DNA from: Halomonas sp. UBA3074
GTDB lineage: Bacteria > Pseudomonadota > Gammaproteobacteria > Pseudomonadales > Halomonadaceae
Length of the DNA stretch: 64,000 nt
Reading direction: 5' to 3'
NCBI RefSeq assembly: GCF_002366715.1
Contig: NZ_DFBS01000022.1
Span: forward strand, 300,298 to 364,297
Shown here piece by piece: positions 34,941 through 44,405 of the stretch; position 1 is the first letter of the stretch; the number at the start of each line of letters is the position of its first letter. A model generated the notes under the pieces. That model did not search any database, was not told where the DNA came from, and saw only the letters and a program-made list of their open reading frames with translations. The position numbers and the translations under genes are program-made.

Positions 34941-36382
34941 GCGGATGCGGTTTCACTAATGGGTAGTGTAATTTCAAATCCAGCGCCGCCAAGGGCGCTA
35001 TCAAACACGCCGATCGTGCCGCCGTGGTCGTTAATAATGCGGTGTACCATTGATAGCCCCAACCCACTGCCCTGGCCGACGGGTTTGGTGGTGAAAAATG
35101 GATCGAACACTTTATGGTGATGAGAGTCGGGAATGCCCGGGCCATCATCTTCGACACAGAGCGTTAATTCATTCTCATGCTGCTCGGCGCGTACGCGTAT
35201 ACGGCTGACTTCAGGTGCTTGTGCCGCATTTCTCAGTAAGTTGGTCATTACCTGGACAAGCTGCTGACCATTGGCGAGTAGGTTGGGTGTTGGTGACGGT
35301 AATTCAATGTCTAAACGAATATTGCGTGGTTCTAGCTCTTCTTCAACCAAATCGCTGGCGCTGGTAATCAGTTGGTCAAGCGCTAACTCGCCCTTTTCTA
35401 CATTATGCTGACGGCCTAATTCCATCAACTGGCGCACGATTTCAACGATACGCTCTACTTCTCCACGAATTCGCCCTAAGCGGGCGCGCTCGTCATCGCC
35501 AATGGTGTCGCGGCGTGCCAAGCGCTGAGCTTGGCCATTGATCACCGTTAACGGGGCCCCTATTTCATGGGCGACGCCGGCTGCCAGCACCCCTAACTCT
35601 GCCAGCTTTTTAGATTTACGCAGGCGCTTTTCCAACTCTATTTCCCGGCGCTGGCGATCTTCGATTTCGTGATCTTTCTCTGCCATGGCATCAAGCATGC
35701 CATTCAAGCCAGAGGCGAGACGGCGATACTCGGTGGGGCCATCTTCTTCCGCGCGCTGGCTGCGGTCGCCATCTTCCACCAGTAACATAACGTGCAGAAG
35801 CCGATTTAGCGGGCGTTCGATATGTCGGCGGAAGCCCCACCAAATGCTAAATACAATCCCTGCAGCACCGACCACAAAGACCAATACGGCCACAATGCTG
35901 ATAAAGCCCGTGTAGTTCTCGATACCTGTATTTAACCGATTCACCTGCAGCACACCATACACCGTGCCATCTTGCGAGCGCAGAGGTGTCAACGCAGAGT
36001 AGTAATTCCAGCCTTCGTGCTGTCGGTAGTTGCTATATAAGTCATCCCGTTCAATGACTTGCTGGATTTCTTCCTGGCTGAAAATGTCTTTACCAAGGCC
36101 GAGCCCGTAAATGTCGCGCCCTTGGGTGTCGAACACATAGGCGCCATAAATACGGTGAAAAGAAAATGCCGATTGAAGGGCCTCTTCAAGTGGCGTATTG
36201 CTATCAGGGGTTACCGCGTAGCTCAGCGACGAGCTGAGCGTGCGGGTGATGATCTCTACTTCCGTCTGTAGCTTCGAGCGTACGTTATCCTCGAGCGACT
36301 TAATGGCCACTAAGCTAAACACCACCAGGATGATAAACAGCGGGACGATCACTGTTAATATGATTAAATTGCGTAATCGCAT
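34937..36382 (-). CDS. Membrane sensor histidine kinase
   Basis: A 481-residue kinase with TM1 at about 8-30 and TM2 at about 158-182, enclosing a periplasmic sensor domain of roughly 125 residues that looks CACHE/PAS-like (YGAYVFDTQGRDIYGLGLG). HAMP, HisKA (LGVLAAGVAHEIGAPLTVI, with the phospho-His) and HATPase_c (NLLRNAAQAPE, DDGPGIPDSHHHKVFDPFFTTK, GSGLGLSMVHRI) follow. The H box reads HEIGAPL rather than the commoner HEIRNPL. It is coupled to the sigma54-type regulator and forms a two-gene operon. Confidence 0.95.
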   Translation of the reverse strand: MRLRNLIILTVIVPLFIILVVFSLVAIKSLEDNVRSKLQTEVEIITRTLSSSLSYAVTPDSNTPLEEALQSAFSFHRIYGAYVFDTQGRDIYGLGLGKDIFSQEEIQQVIERDDLYSNYRQHEGWNYYSALTPLRSQDGTVYGVLQVNRLNTGIENYTGFISIVAVLVFVVGAAGIVFSIWWGFRRHIERPLNRLLHVMLLVEDGDRSQRAEEDGPTEYRRLASGLNGMLDAMAEKDHEIEDRQRREIELEKRLRKSKKLAELGVLAAGVAHEIGAPLTVINGQAQRLARRDTIGDDERARLGRIRGEVERIVEIVRQLMELGRQHNVEKGELALDQLITSASDLVEEELEPRNIRLDIELPSPTPNLLANGQQLVQVMTNLLRNAAQAPEVSRIRVRAEQHENELTLCVEDDGPGIPDSHHHKVFDPFFTTKPVGQGSGLGLSMVHRIINDHGGTIGVFDSALGGAGFEITLPISETASA

Positions 36383-36449
36383 GTGGTATCCATGGTGGTG
36401 CTCTTTTTAATAGTGGCAAGTTGACGTAAGAAAAGAGAGTAGGGCGGTG

Positions 36450-37673
36450 CTACTGATTGTTCGACAGCTGACTGTTCGACAACTGGTCGGTCGGCAGCAG
36501 ACGATAGAGACCGCCTTGAGGGTCGTCAGTGAGTAGATAAATGCCATCGGGCCCTTGGCGAACGTCCCGAATGCGACCAATTTCACCTTGTAAAATTAGC
36601 TCTTCTTCGGCCACTTTGCCGTCTTCTAAGCGCAGACGTAGCAGTTTCTCACTGCCAAGACCGCCTGCCAATAGATTACCCTTCCACGCGCCGAAAGCGT
36701 CGTTAGTCACTTCGGCTAACCCGGCAGGCGCAAAACGGCCTTCAAAGACATACACAGGGTCCACCATGCCAGGCAGTGAATCTTCGCCAATCGGTTCATT
36801 GGTCGCATAATCGTTGCCCTGACTGACGTCTGGCCAGCCATAATTATTACCCGCTTCAATCTGGTTGAGTTCATCGCCGGTTCGCGGACCGTGTTCTGAT
36901 GCCCAGGCCTCGCCATTACTCATCACGGTCATGCCTTGAATATTACGGTTTCCCATGGAGTAAATTTCGTCCAGCGTGGCGTCATCGTCCACGTACGGGT
37001 TGTCGTCAGGCACGCCGCCTGTCGCGGTGAGGCGCAGCGTCGACCCTGCGTGGTCATCGCTGGCTTGGGCACGCGGCGGCTCGCTACCGCGGTCGCCGAT
37101 GCTCATTAGCAGCGTGCCGTCGGGCAGCCACCCGAGCCGCGAGCCATAGTGGCGGCCAGGGCCGGATGCGCGATCCTGCTCGAACAAGTGCTCGACCTCA
37201 CCCAGTTCGTCACCTAGCCATTTAACGCGTGATAGCGCCGAACGCGTTTGATTACCATCGGGTTTGCTCCAGGTGAAGTAAATCCAATCGCTGTCACCCG
37301 CGCTATCACCGCCTTCAAAGTCAGGGTGTAGCACGATATCTAACAGGCCGCCTTGGCCCTGGGTGCTGACGTCGGGCATCCCGGCCAGCGCGCGCGTTTC
37401 GCCATTGGTAGGGTCGACCAGCGTCAACTGCCCGCTGCGTTCGCTCACCAGAGAACGGCCGTCGGGTAAGAAAGCAACCGCCCAGGGGTGTTCAAAACCT
37501 CCGGCGATACGCTCAATGGAAAGCGTTAGGTGATCGGTTTCTAGCGACTCCTGAACCACTTCTGCGTTGGCGGTGCTTATGGCGGCCGCCAGTATCAAAC
37601 CACTAATACCGGCTACTCCAACGCTCACGGCGTGCCTACCACCCGTGGTGTGACTCTTATGGGTATACGTCAT
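36450..37673 (-). CDS. PQQ-dependent sugar dehydrogenase family protein (soluble, periplasmic)
   Basis: A 407-residue protein with a signal (cleavage near ANA) and a six-bladed beta-propeller of the glucose/sorbosone dehydrogenase (YliI/Asd) family: GGFEHPWAVAFLPDGRSLVSERSG, GQGGLLDIVLHPDF, then WLPDGTLLMSIGDRG and ASEHGPRTGDELN, plus GNNYGWPDVS. Such enzymes oxidise aldose sugars with PQQ and calcium. The C-terminus ends in a small repeat QLSNSQLSNNQ with no family counterpart. The leader upstream carries a 15-bp tandem repeat. Confidence 0.9.
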   Translation of the reverse strand: MTYTHKSHTTGGRHAVSVGVAGISGLILAAAISTANAEVVQESLETDHLTLSIERIAGGFEHPWAVAFLPDGRSLVSERSGQLTLVDPTNGETRALAGMPDVSTQGQGGLLDIVLHPDFEGGDSAGDSDWIYFTWSKPDGNQTRSALSRVKWLGDELGEVEHLFEQDRASGPGRHYGSRLGWLPDGTLLMSIGDRGSEPPRAQASDDHAGSTLRLTATGGVPDDNPYVDDDATLDEIYSMGNRNIQGMTVMSNGEAWASEHGPRTGDELNQIEAGNNYGWPDVSQGNDYATNEPIGEDSLPGMVDPVYVFEGRFAPAGLAEVTNDAFGAWKGNLLAGGLGSEKLLRLRLEDGKVAEEELILQGEIGRIRDVRQGPDGIYLLTDDPQGGLYRLLPTDQLSNSQLSNNQ

Positions 37674-37698
37674 AGCGCTCTCCTGTCCAGCGTATTAA

Positions 37699-37759
37699 TG
37701 CCCAGTAGTATCCATGCCAGTAGTGCCCTTGCCAGTAGTGTCTTTGCCAGCAGGGCCTC
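37699..37759 (-). repeat. 15-bp tandem repeat (TGCCAGTAGTG core) upstream of the sugar dehydrogenase gene
   Basis: Four units follow head to tail: 37699-37714 (one base longer), 37715-37729, 37730-37744 and 37745-37759, core TGCCAGTAGTGNCTT. The array ends 26 bases upstream of the minus-strand start at 37673. Confidence 0.88.
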
Positions 37760-37855
37760 GCACCAATGCCGGTTAATAGGCAGTCGTCTAGCAGAGACCC
37801 TCCCCCCGTGAAGGGGTTCCGCCATGGGGAACTAAACGGCATTCCTGCATAGAGT

Positions 37856-38731
37856 TTACATGAGCAAGGCGAGCAACACCGGTAGGTAAACCAACGCAAG
37901 CAGCGTCGAGCAGAACACAAGGCTGGCAACGTAGGCAGGTTCACGCTGAGCCCGCTGCGCAAACAGGTAGTTAAATACCGCCACGGGCATACACATTTGA
38001 ACCACTAATATGCTTTGTGCCAAGGGAGGAAGCCCCACCCAACCAGCGATAAACCATGCGGCCGTGGCAGCCAGCGGAATGCGTACCAAGCTGAACCCTA
38101 ACCCCGAGCGCAGGTTCTTGACCTGAATGCTAGCCAGCGATACGCCCAAGGTAATCAGCATCAGTGGTACGGTAAAACCAGACATTAAATCCACCGTGTT
38201 CGCCAACCAAGGGGGAAGCGAGGTGCCGGTCAGCAAGAGCGCCATGGAGATAAGGATGGCGTAAACGGTCGGCGTTTTAACGAGCGTTTTAAGCGGATTT
38301 CCCTGGCTATTAAGCGCCGCGCCAAGCGTGAATTGGAACAGCGAGACGGTCACCATGACCGTGATGCCATAGGCAAAGCCTGCACTGCCAAACGCGTAAA
38401 GCACCACGGGTAAGCCCATGTTACCGGTGTTGGGGTACATCATGGGTGCGAGCAGTACTCGCCATTGGCGGCGTAACAGTTTTGCCACGCCAAAGGTTGC
38501 AACGCCCATGGTGATAATCACCAGTGCGGCCGCTAGCATGGTTCGGCCAAAGGTCGCTGCATCAATATCGGCACCCGCTAGGGAGGCCAGTACCAGCGAG
38601 GGTGTGCCAATGTTAAATACCAGCCGGGTGATAAAGTCGACCGGGTAGGGTTGGCCTAAACGCACCCATAAATAGCCAAGCCCTGCACCGGCAAGCACAG
38701 GCGCCATGACGGCAAAAAGTTCGGCAAGCAT
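37856..38731 (-). CDS. AEC-family transporter (auxin efflux carrier type)
   Basis: A 291-residue membrane protein with about ten helices in two inverted halves. Family marks are VFNIGTPSLVLASLAG, MYPNTGNMGLPVVLYAFG (the conserved broken-helix N-x-G motif), and VPLMLITLGVSLA. Bacterial members carry malonate, malate or other organic anions. Nothing here identifies the substrate. Spacing to the divergent-tailed LysR gene (79 bases, same strand) suggests a possible operon. Confidence 0.92.
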   Translation of the reverse strand: MLAELFAVMAPVLAGAGLGYLWVRLGQPYPVDFITRLVFNIGTPSLVLASLAGADIDAATFGRTMLAAALVIITMGVATFGVAKLLRRQWRVLLAPMMYPNTGNMGLPVVLYAFGSAGFAYGITVMVTVSLFQFTLGAALNSQGNPLKTLVKTPTVYAILISMALLLTGTSLPPWLANTVDLMSGFTVPLMLITLGVSLASIQVKNLRSGLGFSLVRIPLAATAAWFIAGWVGLPPLAQSILVVQMCMPVAVFNYLFAQRAQREPAYVASLVFCSTLLALVYLPVLLALLM

Positions 38732-38809
38732 CGAGTATCCTTGGCATTCGTTAGGCGACTATTGTCGTTAATGAGCGGGCTAACTGGCAAGGTAAACACT
38801 CGAATTAGG

Positions 38810-39736
38810 CTAAGCCGTGGCGGTTGTCGTATGCCACTGGGCCGGTACCTGGCTTCGCAAGAACTCCAGCAGCGCATGGGTGCGTCGGGATTGATGCCCA
38901 TAGGCGTAGAGCAGGGTAATCGGCAGCGGGACGGGCTCCCAGCCGGGCAGGCAGTTAAGCAGCTCGCCTGGGTGATGCTGTTCTCGTTTGGCGGTGAGCC
39001 AGTGAGCAAGCAGGCCGATTCCCTGGCTACGCGCGATGGCGTCGATATGCAGAGCAGTGAGGTCTACACGCAACCGCGAGCGTGGCGGGCTAAAAGTGTA
39101 CTCGCCGTGTTCGGGGTGTGACAGCAGTAGCCCATTGGAGGCTGAGCCCAGCAGGTCGATCCACGCATGCTGATTCAGCTCATCGGGGTGCTTGGGCATC
39201 CCCGCGGCCTCTAAATAGCGGGGGCTTGCATATAGCCCGCGGGTTAAATAGCCCAGGCGCTCCTGATTGAGCCCACACTCATGCGTGGGCCCTAGCCACA
39301 CATGCACACTGTTGCTGTGCATTTTGGTCGGCGGCGTCTCACGGGTTTGCAGCGTTAACTCCACCTTTGGGTGTCGATTTAAAAACGCATCGATAGCGCT
39401 CGCTAGCCAGCTGCGCGCTAAAGCGCCATGCACCTCAAGGGTGATTTCACCGCTGATCTCCTCGCGCAGTTCAGCCAGCGCCTCCTGGCTATGGGCCGCC
39501 ATCGCTAAAAGCTCGGTGCAGTAGTTGTGGAAAAGCAGCCCCGCTTCGGTTGGGATTAAGCGATTGGCTTGCCGCCGGAGTAGGGGTTGATTGAGCCGGG
39601 TTTCCAATTGGCTGATGCGTCGGCTCAGGGTCGACTTGGCCAAGCCAAGTTTTTGCGCACTGCGGGTCAAGCTGCCCGTGGTCATCACATCGGCAAAAGC
39701 GGTGAGTTCGTCGAAGTCATACATGGTCAGGCCCAC
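38810..39736 (-). CDS. LysR-family transcriptional regulator
   Basis: A 308-residue LTTR with N-terminal HTH (FADVMTTGSLTRSAQKLGLAK, STLSRRISQLETRL) and an effector domain from about residue 92. An ATG four codons inside the frame (39724) may be the true start, giving MYDFDELTAF. It is divergent from the first TonB receptor, sharing the spacer that contains a Fur-box-like site, and is in line with the AEC transporter gene. Which of these it controls is not evident. Confidence 0.92.
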   Translation of the reverse strand: MGLTMYDFDELTAFADVMTTGSLTRSAQKLGLAKSTLSRRISQLETRLNQPLLRRQANRLIPTEAGLLFHNYCTELLAMAAHSQEALAELREEISGEITLEVHGALARSWLASAIDAFLNRHPKVELTLQTRETPPTKMHSNSVHVWLGPTHECGLNQERLGYLTRGLYASPRYLEAAGMPKHPDELNQHAWIDLLGSASNGLLLSHPEHGEYTFSPPRSRLRVDLTALHIDAIARSQGIGLLAHWLTAKREQHHPGELLNCLPGWEPVPLPITLLYAYGHQSRRTHALLEFLRSQVPAQWHTTTATA

Positions 39737-39859
39737 AGGCAGAGGAAGAGACGTAATTGTGCCACTGTTTGGTGCGAATGAAAATAATAGGCATTTGTGT
39801 TCCGTTTCTTTGAACGCACCGTCTCACCCGATAGTGCAAAGAGTGTGTAAATATATAAA

Positions 39860-39874
39860 TGCTAACAATTCGCA
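39860..39874 (+). promoter_or_regulatory. Fur-box-like site before the first TonB receptor gene
   Basis: TGCTAACAATTCGCA matches the 7-1-7 Fur pattern TGATAATnATTATCA at 10 of 14 positions and lies inside a longer dyad (AAATGC ... GCATTT), about 40 bases before the gene. Confidence 0.5.
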
Positions 39875-39914
39875 TTTATAGAGCGATCGCTCACACACTA
39901 TGAAGGATGTTGCT

Positions 39915-41873
39915 ATGTCTCCCTGTTTGCGTCGCACGCTGCTGGCCAGCGCGATTTCTAGCCTTGCCAGTGGCGCCTTGTGGGCACAAGAAGCGCCACG
40001 GCTAGATGATATGGTCGTGACGGCCTCCGGCTTTGAACAGCAGATTACCAATGCCCCCGCGTCTATTAGCGTCGTGTCGAGAGAACAGCTAGAGCGGGGC
40101 TATTATCAAAATGTCACCGATGCCCTGCGTGATGTGCCCGGTGTGATCGTGACCGGTGGCGGCGCGGGGGATAACGGTCATGACATTTCGATTCGTGGCA
40201 TGCCGTCTCAGTACACGCTCATACTCGTGGATGGCCGCCCGCAAAATTCGCGTGAATCACGGCCCAATGGTAGCGCCGGGTTTGAGCAGGATTGGCTGCC
40301 GCCCCTGCAGGCCATTGAGCGTATTGAAGTGGTGCGCGGCCCCATGTCGACGCTCTATGGCTCCGACGCCATTGGCGGCGTCATTAACGTGATTACCCGT
40401 AAAGTCGCCCAGGCGTGGCACGGTAATGTGCAACTCGACACGGTGTTACAAGAAGACAGCGATTCAGGTGATAGCCGCCAGGCTAATTTTTATCTAAGCG
40501 GCCCACTGGTAGGGGATAGATTGGGGCTGCAGCTCTACGGGCGCACCTCACAGCGCGATGAGGACAACATTCTTAACGGCTACGAAGATAAAAGCCTGCA
40601 AAGCCTCACCGCGCGGTTCAGTCTTGCCGCCTCGGATAACCACGACTTTACCGCTGAAGCTGGGATTACCGAGCAGGAGCGCCAATCGCTGATGGGCAAA
40701 TCTGCACCGTCAGAAGGCTGCCGCGGTGGCTGTTCGGATAGTTTTAACGACTACACCCATCGCCATGTCGCGCTCACCCATAGCGGGCGCTTCGATATTG
40801 GCACCAGTGAAAGCTTTGTACAGCGGGAAACCAGCGAAAACCCATCGCGGGAAATTGAGATTACCAATACCACTGCTAAAACCAGCCTGGTGATGCCCCT
40901 CGGTGCGCATATGCTGACCCTTGGCGGGAGCTACGAAAAGGAGTCGCTGGATGATGACACCACCAATCAGATATCTGACCGTAACCACGTAGAGCAGCAG
41001 CAGTGGGCCCTGTTTGCAGAAGACGAGTGGCTGTTGACCGATACCTGGGCGTTAACCGGCGGCATGCGGCTAGACGATGCCGAAAACTACGGTAGCCATA
41101 TCAGTCCGCGCCTCTACAGCGTATGGAACCTGACGCCAGATTGGACATTAAAAGGCGGCGTTTCCACCGGTTTCCGTTCACCCAATCTGCGTGAAGTCAC
41201 CGCTGACTGGGGGCAAACCAGCCGAGGCGGCGATGTTTACGGAAATCCAGATCTAGAGCCAGAGACCTCGCTCAACAAAGAGTTGGCGCTGTTATATGCC
41301 AACGATGCCGGAGTAAGTGGCGGTCTGACACTCTTCCATAATGATTTCAAAGATAAAATCACCCGCATTGCCTGCCCGGAAGGGGTATGTGCCGATGAGC
41401 CCAACCAGTTCGGCAGTGATCCGACTTATCGCATCAACATCGATGAAGCGGTTACTCAGGGCGTAGAAGCAAGCGTAGCGGCGCCGCTAAGCGAGGCGGT
41501 TGAGCTCACGGCCAGCTACACCTTCACCGACAGTGAGCAGAAAAGCGGCGAGTACGCAGGCGAGCCACTCACACAGCTTCCACGCCATCAAGTATCGGCG
41601 ACGCTGGATTGGCAGGTGTCGTCCAAGCTGCGTCAGTGGACAAAAGTGACCTACCGCGGCGAAGAGAGTCAACCGACTACCGGCCCCTCGCAAAGCGCTA
41701 TTGTGGCGCCTTCCTACACCTTTGTGGATGCAGGCGTTGGCTACCAGCTTAATGAAACGACGCAGCTCAATGCGGGTATTTATAACCTGTTCGACGAAGC
41801 GATTGATTACGACGAGTACGGCTATGTAGAAGATGGCCGTCGGGTTTGGCTGGGTCTTAACGTCGCGTTCTAG
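39915..41873 (+). CDS. TonB-dependent siderophore receptor
   Basis: The 652-residue outer-membrane receptor has a signal (cleavage near LWAQ), a TonB-box-like DDMVVTASG, a plug domain (about 35-155, ISIRGMPSQYTLILVDGR and RIEVVRGPMSTLYGSDAIGGVINVITR) and a 22-strand barrel ending in aromatic-rich RRVWLGLNVAF. It resembles the FepA/CirA/PfeA catecholate group. A loop cysteine pair (GCRGGC) is present near residue 275. ATG 39915 has AAGGA seven bases upstream; ATG 39900 has none. It is paralogous to the receptor at 42-44 kb. Confidence 0.93.
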   Translation: MSPCLRRTLLASAISSLASGALWAQEAPRLDDMVVTASGFEQQITNAPASISVVSREQLERGYYQNVTDALRDVPGVIVTGGGAGDNGHDISIRGMPSQYTLILVDGRPQNSRESRPNGSAGFEQDWLPPLQAIERIEVVRGPMSTLYGSDAIGGVINVITRKVAQAWHGNVQLDTVLQEDSDSGDSRQANFYLSGPLVGDRLGLQLYGRTSQRDEDNILNGYEDKSLQSLTARFSLAASDNHDFTAEAGITEQERQSLMGKSAPSEGCRGGCSDSFNDYTHRHVALTHSGRFDIGTSESFVQRETSENPSREIEITNTTAKTSLVMPLGAHMLTLGGSYEKESLDDDTTNQISDRNHVEQQQWALFAEDEWLLTDTWALTGGMRLDDAENYGSHISPRLYSVWNLTPDWTLKGGVSTGFRSPNLREVTADWGQTSRGGDVYGNPDLEPETSLNKELALLYANDAGVSGGLTLFHNDFKDKITRIACPEGVCADEPNQFGSDPTYRINIDEAVTQGVEASVAAPLSEAVELTASYTFTDSEQKSGEYAGEPLTQLPRHQVSATLDWQVSSKLRQWTKVTYRGEESQPTTGPSQSAIVAPSYTFVDAGVGYQLNETTQLNAGIYNLFDEAIDYDEYGYVEDGRRVWLGLNVAF

Positions 41874-41905
41874 AGGTAACGTTCAAACAGTCAATGCACG
41901 ACTAC

Positions 41906-41936
41906 AGCGGCTATCCAGCGATAGCCGCTTTTTTTG
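41906..41936 (+). terminator. Terminator of the first TonB receptor gene
   Basis: AGCGGCTAT (41906-41914), loop CCAGCG, ATAGCCGCT (41921-41929), then seven T. Confidence 0.9.
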
Positions 41937-41964
41937 GGGTTGAGAAAAGTACGAGGTAATAAAC

Positions 41965-41992
41965 AAAAAAAGCCCCGGCGCATGGCCGGGGC
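41965..41992 (-). terminator. Terminator of the second TonB receptor gene
   Basis: Read on the minus strand: GCCCCGGC, short loop, GCCGGGGC, then seven U. It lies 38 bases after the stop of the minus-strand receptor. Confidence 0.9.
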
Positions 41993-42029
41993 AGACGTCA
42001 GCATTGAAACAGTAGCGAGATGAAACGGA

Positions 42030-44162
42030 TTAGAACTCGTAGCGGGCGGAGAGCCACAGGCGGCGGCCTTCCTCGCTATTGGCGTACACATTGCCAAAGC
42101 TGGTGCCATCGCCGTAGGCGCGGTAGTCGACGAAGTCTTTATCAAACAGGTTGTAGATCGTCGCGCTCAGATTAAGTTGATCGGTGACCGCGTAGTTACC
42201 CCCCAGATGGAACAGCGAGTAGGCTTTAAAATCACCTAAATCGTCGAAGGAGGGTGCACCCCGAACGCTTTCACGATTACGGTAGCGCTCGCTGCGGTAC
42301 TCCGCTGAAAGCCATGTGTCCAGCTTCGCAGTGGTTTGCCAGCGCAGCGTGGCATTGACCGCGTGTTCGGGTGTGTCGGTGAGCGGATCGCCTTCGTTTT
42401 CACCGCTTTGCTGCTCGCTGTCGGTATAAGTGTAGTTGGCACTCAAGCGCCAATCTGGGTTGAACTGATAACCGGTGGCGAGCTCAATGCCCTGAGTGAT
42501 GGCTTCATCGATATTGATATCCTGGCCATACAGACCGTCGGGAATCAGCGGGTCGTTTTCGATCAAGATATCGTTGCCGCTGGCAATCTTGTCATCAAAC
42601 TGGTTATAGAACAGCGTCGCACTGGCGGTGAAACCCTGTTGATTATCGTAGTGCGCGCCGATCTCACTGCTGGTGCTGGTTTCCGGTTCAAGATCAGGGT
42701 TGCCAATGGTGAGCACCGTGCCTTGGCCCGTTACGCCGTTAATGCCGTCGTGCAGGGCATTAAGGGTGGGCGTTTTATAGCCGCGGCTAACGCCCCCTTT
42801 TAACGTCCACTCCGGCGTCGTGTTCCAGACCAAGTAACCGCGTGGGCTAAACTGGCTGCCGAAGGCATCGTGGTGGTCGTAACGGCCGCCCAGGGTAAGC
42901 GCCAAATCCTCTCGCAAAAGCCACTCATCTTCAGCAAATAGCGACCATGTGGTTTGCTCGAAGGTTTCCCCAGCCAGGCCGTCATCGAGTTCGGCATCCC
43001 ACCACTGCATCCCCACGGTGGTCATATGATTACCTAACGGCATGATGAACTTGCTATCGAGCACCGTGTTCGTCGTCTCGAGTTCACGCGGGTCGCCACC
43101 GACAATGCCAGGAAAACCGTCGTAAGCCTCACCGATGGCGCCTGGAATGGTGCGCCCTTTGGTTTCAGTGGTATTGCGCATTAGGCTGGATTCCAAGGTG
43201 CCTGACGCAAATCGCCCCGTGTGGCCAATCGCGACTTGCTCACGCTCGAAACGCAGTTCATCAGAGTAGCCAAAGGCTTCGCCGGGTTCGGGGTCGCAAC
43301 TGCGAGTGCGGCCATCCAGCGTGCCCAGCTGGCACTCATCGTTGGTATAGCGCTGCCGATTGATTTCACCATCAACCCAAAGGTCGTTGTCACCGTTCGG
43401 GGTCCAGGTCAGTTTGCCCCCCAGATTATAAATATCTCCCTCTACTGGGCTGGGGCCGCGCTGGCTGACTTCAATCGGGTCACCGTTCTCGTCGCTGTAG
43501 ACAAGCTCGGAGGCGTCGCGCTCATAGAAGCGCCCGCGTAGCTGGACGCCCACGGTATCTTCAATCAGCGGCCCGCTGGTGTAGAGATTGATCTCACGGC
43601 GGTCGCCGAAGTCACGATCCTGGTTAAAGGTGTTCTCAATGCCCACCGAGCCGGTCCACTCACGGCCCACGCTACGGGTGATGATATTGATCACACCACC
43701 CATGGCATCGGAGCCATAAAGGGTCGACATCGGCCCACGTATTACCTCAATGCGTTCAATACTAGAGACAGGCGGGAAGAAGCTGGTCGAGGTTTCACCA
43801 AAGCCATTAGGTGTCACGCTGCCCGCTGTGTTCTGACGACGCCCGTCGATCAGTATCAGGGTGTAGTCGCTGGGCATGCCACGGATGCTGATGTTACTGC
43901 CGCCCGTTTTACCCACCTGGCCGCCCACATCGACGCCTTCCACATCACGCAGGGCATCGGCAATGCTGGTCACTCGAGTACGTTCGAGCTCCTCGCGTGT
44001 TATCACCGAGATGCTGGCCGGAGCGTCTACTAACGCTTGCTCAAAACCGCTGGCAGATACCACCATTGTGTTGAGCTGAGCGGCTTCTTGGGCGTGGGCA
44101 CCCATAGATAATGTGGCGAGCGCGATGGCACTGGTTAATGTACGACGAGTGAAGTAATGCAT
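42030..44162 (-). CDS. TonB-dependent siderophore receptor (FepA-like)
   Basis: A 710-residue receptor with signal (cleavage near AHAQ), LNTMVVSASGFEQ TonB-box region, plug with NISIRGMPSDYTLILIDGR and IERIEVIRGPMSTLYGSDAMG, and a C-terminal barrel ending RRLWLSARYEF. A cysteine pair in an outer loop (DECQLG and RSCDPEPGE) recalls FepA-type receptors. It is similar throughout to the receptor ending at 41873 and convergent with it, suggesting duplication and divergence for different siderophores. A near-perfect Fur box precedes it. Confidence 0.94.
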   Translation of the reverse strand: MHYFTRRTLTSAIALATLSMGAHAQEAAQLNTMVVSASGFEQALVDAPASISVITREELERTRVTSIADALRDVEGVDVGGQVGKTGGSNISIRGMPSDYTLILIDGRRQNTAGSVTPNGFGETSTSFFPPVSSIERIEVIRGPMSTLYGSDAMGGVINIITRSVGREWTGSVGIENTFNQDRDFGDRREINLYTSGPLIEDTVGVQLRGRFYERDASELVYSDENGDPIEVSQRGPSPVEGDIYNLGGKLTWTPNGDNDLWVDGEINRQRYTNDECQLGTLDGRTRSCDPEPGEAFGYSDELRFEREQVAIGHTGRFASGTLESSLMRNTTETKGRTIPGAIGEAYDGFPGIVGGDPRELETTNTVLDSKFIMPLGNHMTTVGMQWWDAELDDGLAGETFEQTTWSLFAEDEWLLREDLALTLGGRYDHHDAFGSQFSPRGYLVWNTTPEWTLKGGVSRGYKTPTLNALHDGINGVTGQGTVLTIGNPDLEPETSTSSEIGAHYDNQQGFTASATLFYNQFDDKIASGNDILIENDPLIPDGLYGQDINIDEAITQGIELATGYQFNPDWRLSANYTYTDSEQQSGENEGDPLTDTPEHAVNATLRWQTTAKLDTWLSAEYRSERYRNRESVRGAPSFDDLGDFKAYSLFHLGGNYAVTDQLNLSATIYNLFDKDFVDYRAYGDGTSFGNVYANSEEGRRLWLSARYEF

Positions 44163-44195
44163 GTGTACCCCTTGGTAATACGATTTGCTTGCTAA

Positions 44196-44210
44196 TGATA
44201 TTTATTATCA
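44196..44210 (-). promoter_or_regulatory. Strong Fur-box-like site before the second TonB receptor gene
   Basis: TGATATTTATTATCA matches TGATAATnATTATCA at 13 of 14 defined positions, 34 bases from the receptor start. The flanking GCTAA extends the dyad leftward. Confidence 0.8.
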
Positions 44211-44357
44211 AATAGGTTTTAGATTCTAAGAAGAAAAGTTCCTATTTGCGATGCAAATTGAAGGAACGCACTGTTGCGTAGAATGAAACCTTCAGCCCCT
44301 CAAGACGTTGCGATAAATGGAACGGCCTATTCGCTCAAATAGTAGTGCAAGTGCTTT

Positions 44358-44372
44358 TGAGAATCGTTACTA
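44358..44372 (+). promoter_or_regulatory. Fur-box-like site before the siderophore ABC operon
   Basis: TGAGAATCGTTACTA matches the 7-1-7 Fur pattern at about 10 of 14 positions and lies 33 bases before the binding-protein gene. Confidence 0.5.
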
Positions 44373-44405
44373 TCTTTAGCTGTCTTCTTTGTTCGAGAGA
44401 ATCCA

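Noticed and set aside
37657..37962. Minus-strand frame encoding Trp/Tyr-rich repeats (HYWQGHYWHGYYW)
   Set aside because: It is the translation of the 15-bp tandem repeat and overlaps the AEC gene end; no coding support.
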